NCBI GenBank assembly: GCA_011800805.1
Contig: MPNW01000589.1
Coordinates: 65,522 to 80,525 of the forward strand
Reading direction: 5' to 3'
DNA length: 15,004 nucleotides
Origin: Hirudo medicinalis
Lineage: Eukaryota; Annelida; Clitellata; Hirudinida; Hirudinidae
Shown: positions 9,401 to 15,004 of the stretch, one piece after another
Layout of the letters: every line of letters starts with the position of its first letter
How positions within the stretch are numbered: position 1 is the first letter of the stretch
Translations under genes and position numbers: made by a program
The notes under the pieces: model-generated
What the model was told of the DNA's origin: nothing
The model's input: the letters and a program-made list of their open reading frames with translations, nothing else
Database searches by the model: none

Positions 9401-9816
9401 GCAACTTGAAAACTAAATAAAATTATAAAATAAATACAAACCAAATACTAAAATTATGTGGCATTTCAAGACTAAAACAACCTCATTTGGCCTAGCAGTT
9501 CGTAACTTTCTATTAGGCTATGGACTCTGGCAGCCTGCGAGTAAAGTAGAAATAAATGCTGATCCTCAAAATTTGTCTCAATGCATTACGAAAATATAAA
9601 AATGCTCATAATTTTTTAAATTAAGCGGAAGTATTCATAGCCAATCAAAATAATGAGCTTGTTTTAAGTTTATAATATATTATTTAATAATGTTAATAAG
9701 CATGGCTACCATAAAATAACTACCCTTCCAGCTATCTTTGGCATGGCATTAACAAGATGAAAACATTCTTCGCTAAACACGTAGCCTACTGCACTCCTTT
9801 TTTTGTCATCCGGCAT
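6496..9816 (-). CDS. HDAC8: Histone deacetylase 8 (class I zinc deacetylase), 11 exons
   Basis: HDAC8 removes acetyl groups from lysine in histones and cohesin SMC3. Exons, 5' to 3': 9816-9724, 9534-9482, 9358-9162, 9088-8947, 8623-8511, 8011-7934, 7737-7629, 7503-7331, 7073-6979, 6794-6689, 6524-6496. They sum to 1188 nt, 395 residues (human 377); all introns are GT-AG. Catalytic residues, human numbering in brackets: H158/H159 (142/143), D194 and H196 (178, 180), D283 (267), Y322 (306). C118 and C169 (102, 153), the proposed redox pair, are kept. W157 and M290 (W141, M274) are HDAC8-type rather than HDAC1/2/3-type. The offset moves from -6 to +16 because residues about 85-111 form an expanded acidic loop before GYDCP. 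Odd points: Phe at 154, where human has Ser (INWSGG) and HDAC1/2 Ala, and Ala at the equivalent of Ser39, the human PKA site. An in-frame TGA precedes the first ATG by about 30 nt. Confidence 0.96.
7914..7932. repeat. (ATC)n at the HDAC8 intron 6 donor
   Basis: On the coding strand the intron begins gtgatgatgatg, so the splice donor itself is the first unit of a short (GAT)n tract. Confidence 0.85.
8274..8509. repeat. Compound ATC minisatellite in HDAC8 intron 5
   Basis: About seven irregular units of 24-37 bp, each starting with an anchor ccrgatrca followed by a variable (ATC)n tract and ending ataatct, caatt or catct. More scattered ATC triplets extend left to about 8155. The array abuts the donor of exon 5 (8510). 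Unit length varies mainly by triplet number, which fits replication slippage. Peptides such as poly-His in this stretch are not coding. Confidence 0.85.
8732..8861. repeat. A+T trinucleotide tracts in HDAC8 intron 4
   Basis: Interrupted (ATT)n/(AAT)n at about 8741-8770 and (TTA)n/(TTG)n at about 8812-8861, within intron 4 (8946-8624). Confidence 0.8.
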
Positions 9817-10070
9817 TCTTATTCCCAGGTAAATTGAATTTATTTTTCAAACGACGAGCGCAACCCTATGTTTTTGTTTCAAACACTGAGTTTATCACTT
9901 TGGCGCTATACACATATTGTTTGCAATTTCTTGGATCATCTGGAATTATATTAAATAATTAAATTTAAGCTGGAAATTAAAAAACTATTATTTAAAAGAA
10001 TAAATAAAATAATTACTCTAAATAAAATAATGACTAAAATAAATGAATAAGGAATCAGAGTATTAAATGT
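9817..10070. other. Region upstream of HDAC8, no gene seen
   Basis: This A+T-rich DNA is expected to carry the HDAC8 promoter and leader. I see no clear core promoter element and no convincing exon. Confidence 0.4.
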
Positions 10071-10277
10071 ATGGCTGATGTTGGACCTTTTGATGTGAAA
10101 AATATTTTGTCTCGAGGTGAGAGAAAGACATTTCAGACGAGATTTGCACCGAATGATGATGTAAGAGAAGAACAAAGGCTGAAAAAGTGACTGCAAAAAA
10201 ACAGTCCATGAATGAGTTTGTAGATCGAATACGAAGATCATTACACAAGGATAATCTCAATCACCAATTAAGGTGAT
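10071..10277 (+). pseudogene. Frameshifted short reading frame, unrecognised
   Basis: An ATG at 10071 opens a frame beginning MADVGPFDVKNILSRGERK and running into REEQRLKK before a TGA at 10188. One base shift in the ctgaaaaagtg run moves to a frame reading VTAKKQSMNEFVDRIRRSLHK and ending DNLNHQLR at a TGA near 10275. Together this would be about 68 charged residues with a coding look. It may be a broken gene or the 5' part of a decayed mobile element that continues at 10482. I do not recognise the protein. Confidence 0.3.
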
Positions 10278-10481
10278 TGTTGCACATTGCTACTCAATGT
10301 TGCAGAATTCTCAAATGTACGTTAATTGAAAATTCTTTTATCGACAAATACTTTTCATGCGATTCACCAGTACATTTAATTACAGGCATTAACAACATCT
10401 GTTGCCTCGATAGTTTCACCACTAGAGTATTTTGAATCAATAACAATATACAATTGTTTCTACGTTTTCTGATTGGTAAAT

Positions 10482-10800
10482 GGCATTAAGTAAAATTGTT
10501 CACCATTTTACAATTCGATTTCCACAATTAGGATCAATGAATGTGTTATGCCCGTGCTTTACACAAGCGAAGCTCAAGTTCTCATGCCTGTCTTGGGGAC
10601 TTTGTAATGTACCTAATTGAAGTTGTCTCAGCAAAGAAACACCCGATTCATCTGCTCGAGACACCAAAAATACGTTTAATAATGACTTTTGACTCTCAAT
10701 CTTTGGCTTCAGGACGTGAGAAAACATTAAGGCTTGGTTTTCTTTCGTTTTTGCTATAATTTTCAAGATTGAAAGTGCATTTAGATCTTTGACGATGATG
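10482..10800 (+). mobile_element. Possible decayed Helitron-like segment
   Basis: A plus-strand frame starting near 10482 reads MALSKIVHHFTIRFPQLGSM followed by NVLCPCFTQAKLKFSCL, then after stops ETPDSSARDTKNTFNNDF and LSIFGF. The order (LGxMNxxCPxC, a Cys cluster, then a KNxxxxNNxF..FGF stretch) recalls the region upstream of the Rep domain in animal Helitron proteins. Several in-frame stops mark it as dead. The resemblance is by eye and weak. The antisense strand is open for 148 codons here (10500-10946) but shows no family features. Confidence 0.25.
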
Positions 10801-10837
10801 ATTTGAACGATTCGAGAGTGGGTTACATGTTGAAGTT

Positions 10838-11182
10838 GTGATGTTTTCAGTTTTCCGATGTAACAATCGAAAGTATTTCCGTCATCATCTAGGCCATCCA
10901 GCTCCTTTGACTGAATCGAGAGATGTATTCGGAGTTGATGAGTCATCCAATTTGGAGAGCCTAATTGATATTCCTCTCGTTATAAGCGTTTTGTTAGATC
11001 GTGAGGATACACTTTTATCCTTATTTATGTATTTACTCTTCGTACAGTCTTCATTTTTGGACTTCAACGCGAAATTAGTGTTGAGCTTCAAGTGTAGTCG
11101 CAAATATCTCGAACGGGTCACTCCTCCCTCCCCCTTCATTCTCATTACTTCGCAGGCTACTTTTGCCGAATTAAATACATAA
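10838..11182 (+). other. Unrecognised 114-codon reading frame
   Basis: This open frame is preceded by an acceptor-like tgttttcag at about 10841-10849. It includes PAPLTESRDVFGVDESSNLE and ends TSQATFAELNT before the stop at 11180-11182. It has a hydrophobic stretch (IPLVISVLL..LLSLFMYLLFV) in the middle. It could be a continuation of the decayed element to its left or chance. No known domain was recognised. Confidence 0.2.
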
Positions 11183-11300
11183 CTTAATTAGTTAATAATT
11201 AGTAATATTAATATTAACTAATAACTCATAACTAATATTAACTAATATTATTTAATATTGACGTTCTTTTGAAAGTGCCAAATCAGCCACGGAACGAAAC
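11183..11300. repeat. A+T-rich tract with TTAATATTA repeats
   Basis: Imperfect repeats of taatattaac(ta) at about 11190-11255; simple sequence without coding potential. Confidence 0.6.
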
Positions 11301-11307
11301 GTTTTTC

Positions 11308-11430
11308 TCAACAGAAACACTTTATTGAACTAAAAACCTGTTTAAATATAACATGCACTTCAAAGCGGCTCTTTCTATCGAACAAAAACAAAACGTGGTC
11401 CTTCAATTCGCTTTTCCTTTCTCTTTGGAG
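11308..11430 (-). CDS. Possible short terminal exon, unrecognised
   Basis: A minus-strand frame reads RERKSELKDHVLFLFDRKSR and ends with FKQVFSSIKCFC and TGA (11310-11308). AATAAA is placed 10-15 nt upstream of the stop (11321-11326), i.e. inside the frame, which counts against normal use. The phrase LKDHVLFLFDR faintly recalls a PH-domain strand, but it is too short to call. It may equally be part of a mobile-element relic. Confidence 0.15.
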   Translation of the reverse strand, partial: LQRERKSELKDHVLFLFDRKSRFEVHVIFKQVFSSIKCFC

Positions 11431-12000
11431 GGTATTATTACTAAGGAGTCGACATTACCGATAGTCTGTGATAATACCAGGGTTAGGGATGTCAATGGTC
11501 TGTATGGAAAATGACGAAAATGACAACTTCACATTCGTGTAAAGCCGACTTAAAGATGAGCTCATAATTTCATGATATCAAATCCATTTAAAGAATATCC
11601 TGCTTTGAAGACATACCTTCAAAGACCAAATCTCTATTGAAGCTATTCATATGCACATTGAAATTCAAATTCAAAAGTTTTAAATTTTTAAATACTTAAA
11701 AAGAAGAAGAAAAACTTTAAAATAACGTTAAAAAAAATTTTAGCGGGGCTCGTAAAAAAACATCTCGCTGAATTGTCGTCTGCTGCAACCAACTCCCAAA
11801 GCAAAGTTTAAGTGAATACTGGTCTCTTTGAAGCTAAGGATATGAGTAACAACAATGTAGAAGCGTCTTTTTTTTTATAAAGTCAATGGCAAAACTGATT
11901 GCTACGTCTAAAAAGGACAGTAGTTTCTCCACTCAATATTCACCGAGGCCATCAAGGGGGGTCTTTCTAAATTACCCCCAAGACTCACTCAATAATAGCC
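11431..12000. other. Unassigned region 3' of the cysteine-rich gene
   Basis: Mixed A+T-rich DNA with a T9 run at 11870-11878. It should include the 3' UTR of the minus-strand gene ending at 12001. No canonical AATAAA lies within the first 100 nt past that stop, and no exon was recognised. Confidence 0.45.
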
Positions 12001-12331
12001 TCAGATGAAGAGGAAATTGAGCTTGGAACCTGCATCCTGCTTCTTGGCGCAGGTGCACTGATCCTTCTTGGAGACCATCTTCCATTTGCCGCGGCAGCTG
12101 GAGTGGATGGACCAGCGGGTCTCCTCCCCGACAACGCCATCCCCTGTGCATCTCCCACCGAGTTCATTCTTCATGGCGATGTCCTGGCACTCCACGCAGA
12201 CCTCGCCTCCAGTGACCATGGAGTTCTGGAAGAACTCGACGTCCTTATCGTCGAAGCCCAGCTTGACGAGGTTATCCGATGACTCCGAGCAGCTCTGTTC
12301 AACGTGCGTCAGCTTGAAGACAATGCAGTAT
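12001..12331 (-). CDS. 3'-terminal exon of a cysteine-rich, probably secreted protein
   Basis: The exon starts after an excellent acceptor (a C/T-rich run ending catccag at 12332-12338), enters with one base of a split codon and encodes 109 residues to a TGA. It holds eight cysteines: YC, QSC, CVEC, RC, SSC and CTC. The sequence runs YCIVFKLTHVEQSCSESSDN, then GGEVCVECQD, GGRCTGDG, SSCRGKWK and DQCTC, with a short charged tail ending NFLFI. The even cysteine number and lack of catalytic motifs suggest a disulfide-bonded extracellular domain. The C-x-GKW-x(n)-C-x-C ending recalls small cysteine-rich modules such as those after the Eph ligand-binding domain, but I would not name a family. Local G+C is much higher than the flanks, as in the other true exons here. 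Upstream exons, including any signal peptide, were not found in the window. Confidence 0.6.
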
Positions 12332-12419
12332 CTGGATGGGGAGGAAGGATGGACATTTATAAACCATCGAAACTATATTCGTTTCACTGTATCCTGATAA
12401 ATTGCAAATTCAAAAAACT

Positions 12420-12980
12420 TGCCTACCAACGAATAACGGATATTGATTCAAAATTGAATAAATATGTTGTAACACAGCAAATGTGCTTAAATGTCTAACA
12501 TAAGCATTGCTCAAACTCTGACTGATTCATCACTCCTTTAACCCACCAGGTACATCCTCAAGGTACTTCCGCCAAGCTTATAATTACGATCTCAATGTAA
12601 CCTCGCAGACAACAAAGACCAAACCACTGAGCCAATTAACATGCCTGGATCCAGATGCAGTCAACTAGTCTACAACCAGTCCATTAGAGGCATCATTTGG
12701 TCTATTAGTTTGATAAATGCGTTTGATAAAATATATTACTATTCAAAAGATCACTCGAAAGCGTATAGACAAAGGGAATGTTTTTAGAAACAAATTTGAG
12801 AATTTGTGAATTACAACTGACTCGTCGAGTAATATCACGACGTACTTTTTCCATTAACCTCTGAGGCCTGATTAGACAAAATAAACACAACTTGAAAGAA
12901 TTAAAAAATCCCTGCTCCGTCTGAAATTGACCTTGAATATAGCAGCATGTTTTCGTAAAGCATTTTATCAATAAGGACAC
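12420..12980. other. Intergenic or intronic DNA, no gene seen
   Basis: This should be intron or upstream sequence of the cysteine-rich gene. The minus-strand open stretch at 12705-13133 has no family features, and part of it reads through the repeat-like DNA at 12990-13150. Confidence 0.4.
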
Positions 12981-12989
12981 AAAACAAGA

Positions 12990-13150
12990 CGTCGGCGGCC
13001 ACCCGGCTATCTCAACTCGTGAGACCATCGAAATGGGAAGTGCCATTCGACAGAACGACACAGGATTTCCTAAGATTGGAATCCACATGAACCTGGATCG
13101 AGAACTAGGTTCGAACCCGCCCAGTAGTAACATGCCAGGTTTCTGCCTGG
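12990..13150. repeat. Possible second repeat family with a B-box-like motif
   Basis: A GC-richer block carries ggttcgaaccc at about 13108-13118, the classical pol III B-box/T-loop sequence, which is nearly palindromic. A short inverted pair flanks it (cctggatc at 13092 and atgccagg at 13132). I did not find a convincing A box at tRNA spacing, so this is only a candidate SINE or retroelement tail. Confidence 0.3.
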
Positions 13151-13330
13151 TATTTTCTCATCTTCAAGATAATTAGACTGCTAGTGCTAAGGTTGCGTTT
13201 GCCCTGAGCTGCTTTTATATCCACGGAAAAAAAAAACATTAAGAAGTATTTTCCCATCTCTGTTTTCCATTTCCATCTGCAGCTCCATGTTTTTCCAATA
13301 AGAAAAACTGCCTGGAAAACCTACTGTGCA

Positions 13331-13582
13331 ATGCCGAAACAAAGGAGAGTTTTTGGAGCTCAACGAGTCAGTAAACACTTGTAAATTAAGTCTTTTTTGG
13401 ATGTTATTTTTCAGAGCAGCTAGGCAGAATAGAATAATTCGTCAACAAATTAGCCATGATCTAGGCTCGGGAAAAGCGTTAACACCGGGGACTATGTTTG
13501 TAATTTACTCTGTAGTAATTTCACCCTCAAATCCATCTCCGGGAGCAAAAAAACAAATTTTACAGCAAGTTATGGGAGACTA
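13331..13582 (+). CDS. Candidate first exons of an unrecognised plus-strand gene
   Basis: An ATG at 13331 opens [16 protein letters not shown], a basic N-terminus. A donor-like gtaaat follows at about 13381. The acceptor ttatttttcag (ending about 13412) leads into [20 protein letters not shown], then [20 protein letters not shown] and GAKKQILQQ, before a possible donor gttatg at 13568 or a stop at 13580-13582. Joining at phase 2 gives KHL-AARQ. The peptide has an ordinary coding composition but I do not recognise it. The first-exon donor is weak. Confidence 0.35.
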
Positions 13583-13644
13583 GCACGAGTGATGGATTGG
13601 TGTGGAGGCGTCCGATGTTTACATGGAGAAGCCGTTCAGATGAC

Positions 13645-13680
13645 GGATGGATGGATGGATGGATGGATGGATGGATGGAT
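13645..13680. repeat. (GGAT)9 tetranucleotide microsatellite
   Basis: Nine uninterrupted GGAT units. Reading through it gives a WMDG repeat, which is probably not translated. Confidence 0.95.
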
Positions 13681-13699
13681 TTCTTCTTTCCAAGTTGTA

Positions 13700-13851
13700 G
13701 GAGGAGCAAAGGGTTGTAAATCTGTCGCTAGACTAAGTTTTATTTGTTTTTCCAATTCTCAAAATGCTGAAATTGAAATCATTCTTGCACTCGATGCTTT
13801 TGATCGCACAAATCGTCAAGATGATCCATTAGATAGGCACAAAGGTTTATG
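13700..13851 (+). CDS. Candidate internal exon of the same unrecognised gene
   Basis: The segment follows tttccaagttgtag (13688-13700) and ends CACAAAG before gtttatgt. The frame reads [20 protein letters not shown] then [20 protein letters not shown]. The amphipathic composition and charged end look coding, and the surrounding DNA is simple sequence. I do not recognise a domain. A later acceptor (ctaag at about 13737) is also possible, and exit phase 1 does not match the 14407 exon directly, so another exon would be needed. Confidence 0.35.
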
Positions 13852-13871
13852 TAAAAAAAGCATTACATTTG

Positions 13872-13947
13872 TTATATTATTATTATTATTATTATTTTCT
13901 CTCTATAGAAATAATAATAACAATAATAATAATAATATTATTAATAA
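13872..13947. repeat. Inverted (ATT)n / (AAT)n pair
   Basis: A (TTA)n tract at 13875-13896 is followed after about 13 bases (ctctctatagaaa) by an (AAT)n tract at 13909-13947. The two arms are complementary and could form a long hairpin. Confidence 0.8.
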
Positions 13948-13951
13948 GTGA

Positions 13952-14068
13952 ATTTGTATAGCGCCGTCTCCCAGAGGCGTTTCGTGGTGGTGCAAGCTGG
14001 GTTGCGAACACGACACGTAACGACTGTTGCTCGCAGGAACGCAAACCCTCTGAGCCAAATCGCACACC
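13952..14068 (-). mobile_element. tRNA-derived SINE, copy 2
   Basis: In minus orientation: an A box at ttggctcagaggg, a B box at gtgttcgcaaccc, then a tail cacgaaacgcctctgggaga ending cggcgctatacaaa. The tRNA-like head spans 14065-13990 (76 nt) and lacks the block tacggcggtaatg present in the other two copies. The tail can fold (cgcctct ggg agacggcg). It lies between the candidate plus-strand exons. Confidence 0.8.
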
Positions 14069-14296
14069 ATCAGAAAGAATATTAATATTTGAAAATATTT
14101 GGTATCTAATTCTAATTATAATTATAATTATCAGAGATTTCGATGATAGGAGAGCCTGTTCGTAACCTGGTATTCTTGCCAGTTGGAGATGATACCAACA
14201 TGATCGCACATGTACACTATCGTGTGTTTCACTCCGATCCTAACTTATTTTAAACACAATCGTCACTCGTAAAACGTAGGACAACAATAACAATAA

Positions 14297-14335
14297 TTAA
14301 TTTATGTAGCGCCACGGGGCACAGAAGCAGACTCA
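14297..14335 (-). mobile_element. SINE tail fragment
   Basis: In minus orientation it reads gcttctgtgccccgtggcgctacataaatt, matching the 3' end of the SINE family (..ggagcgctacataaatgg in copy 3). There is no tRNA-like head. Confidence 0.55.
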
Positions 14336-14406
14336 ATGTCCTTTCGGAATAGTTGAGAAGAATCAGAGAAGACTATGCCTCTCAAACTCTGCTTTGTTTT
14401 TTTTCA

Positions 14407-14606
14407 GCAGACCAATTTTAGCTCAGAAAAAAACAAAAAACAAAGATGCTTTCAATGGAAGTCCACTTTTAAACTCACGATGGTCTTTCGGTGACGTTCC
14501 CGCTGTAGCGGTCGAAGAGATTCTTCCTGATTCCCTTGCGGGGATGATACTCGCTACTGATCCTCCATTGGCCGTACTTGGCAGAGATGAGGTGGGCAGT
14601 GTCTAA
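14407..14606 (+). CDS. Candidate 3'-terminal exon of an unrecognised plus-strand gene
   Basis: A textbook acceptor (ctctgctttgttttttttcag, a NAGNAG cagcag site) at 14386-14406 precedes an open frame to TAA at 14604-14606. It reads RPILAQKKTKNKDAFNGSPL then LNSRWSFGDVPAVAVEEILP and DSLAGMILATDPPLAVLGRD, ending EVGSV. Entry is phase 2. The composition looks like real protein and the local G+C is raised. I do not recognise the family. It may belong with the candidate exons at 13331-13582 and 13700-13851. Confidence 0.45.
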
Positions 14607-14631
14607 CAACATAATGTAAATGTAAATGTAC

Positions 14632-14682
14632 TTCATTTATACAGCGCCATATGCATAGCGTCAGAGGTGCTTCTTGTCAACC
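14632..14682 (-). mobile_element. SINE tail fragment next to copy 3
   Basis: In minus orientation: gcacctctgacgctatgcat followed by atggcgctgtataaatg, a second SINE 3' tail directly downstream of copy 3, as if one element had inserted next to the tail of an older one. Confidence 0.6.
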
Positions 14683-14810
14683 ATTTATGTAGCGCTCCTT
14701 CCCAAGGGCGCTTGCGGCAGTGCAAGGTGGGTTTCGAACACGACACATTACGACTGTTGCCATTACCGCCGTATGCAGGAACGTAACCCATTCGGCCAAC
14801 CTGCACGCCA
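14683..14810 (-). mobile_element. tRNA-derived SINE, copy 3 (best preserved)
   Basis: The minus-strand head spans 14806-14720 (87 nt), the size of a class II (Leu/Ser) tRNA. The 5' GTGCAGG pairs with 3' CTTGCAC (seven positions, one G-T). The A box is TGGCCGAATGGG and the B box GTGTTCGAAACCC. The T stem is poorly paired, so it is not a working tRNA gene. The body then reads tgccgcaagcgcccttggga and ends ggagcgctacataaat. Pol III-driven SINEs are moved by LINE machinery; no LINE is visible in this window. Confidence 0.85.
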
Positions 14811-14842
14811 GGTATAATAAATAAGTTAGAAACTCGATTGGC

Positions 14843-15004
14843 TATTAGATTAATTAATTCTGTTAGATTAATTAATTCTGTTAGATTAATTAATTCTATT
14901 AGATTAATTAATTCTATTAGATTAATTAATTCTATTAGATTAATTAATTCTGTTAGATTAATTAATTCTGTTAGATTAATTAATTCTGTTAGATTAATTA
15001 ATTC
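14843..15004. repeat. 18-bp tandem array, nine perfect-length units, open at the window end
   Basis: The unit is trttagattaattaattc. Nine consecutive units run from 14843 to the last base. The only variable position is the second base, which reads A,G,G,A,A,A,G,G,G along the array. Each unit holds the palindrome TTAATTAA. The array probably continues beyond the window. Confidence 0.97.

Noticed and set aside
10500..10946. Minus-strand 148-codon open frame
   Set aside because: No family features, no splice or start context, and it lies antisense to a plus-strand block that looks more coding-like.
12068..12397. Plus-strand 109-codon frame opposite the cysteine-rich exon
   Set aside because: It is the antisense shadow of the minus-strand exon, which has the acceptor, the cysteine pattern and the stop.
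14720..14806. A working class II tRNA gene
   Set aside because: A and B boxes and an acceptor-like stem are present, but the T stem is mispaired, no convincing anticodon arm forms, and the sequence continues into a tail shared with other copies, so it is a SINE head.
1..15004. CRISPR arrays, bacterial operons or prophage genes
   Set aside because: Intron-split animal gene families, poly(A) signals and SINEs show that the DNA is eukaryotic nuclear; the tandem repeats have no spacers.

Overview
This is nuclear DNA from a eukaryote, most likely an invertebrate animal. The coding genes are split by short GT-AG (and a few GC-AG) introns of about 70-500 bp, intergenic DNA is very A+T-rich, trinucleotide microsatellites are frequent, and tRNA-derived short interspersed elements are present. 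The best-matching families (HDAC8, ZNG1/CBWD, UAP56/DDX39) are animal housekeeping genes. I could not assign a phylum.

Layout. Positions 1-1160 are mostly A+T-rich, with one diverged SINE copy (about 229-370, + strand) and an unexplained GC-richer islet (about 705-885). Three genes follow, all on the minus strand and packed head to tail. UAP56/DDX39B lies at 1172-2032 and is damaged by a one-base N gap that hides about 140 codons. ZNG1/CBWD lies at 2895-6208 and is complete: 13 exons, 408 codons, with two GC-AG introns. HDAC8 lies at 6496-9816 and is complete: 11 exons, 395 codons, all catalytic residues present. HDAC8 and ZNG1 are separated by only 287 bp from stop to start. I rebuilt both gene models by hand; every junction keeps phase, and the joined lengths (1227 and 1188 nt) are multiples of three.

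From 9817 to 12000 there is no confident gene. This stretch holds a frameshifted short reading frame (10071-10277), a possible decayed Helitron-like segment (from about 10482), an unrecognised 114-codon reading frame and a possible short minus-strand terminal exon (11308-11430). A convincing 3'-terminal exon of a cysteine-rich, probably secreted protein lies on the minus strand at 12001-12331; its upstream exons were not found. From 13300 to 14606 several plus-strand segments look like exons of an unrecognised gene, interleaved with SINE copies. The window ends inside an 18-bp tandem array in which only one base of the unit varies.

Functionally, the three named genes act in unrelated housekeeping processes: UAP56 in mRNA splicing and export, ZNG1 in zinc delivery to methionine aminopeptidase 1, and HDAC8 in deacetylation of substrates such as cohesin SMC3. 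Their shared strand and tight spacing suggest compact organisation, but no shared pathway.
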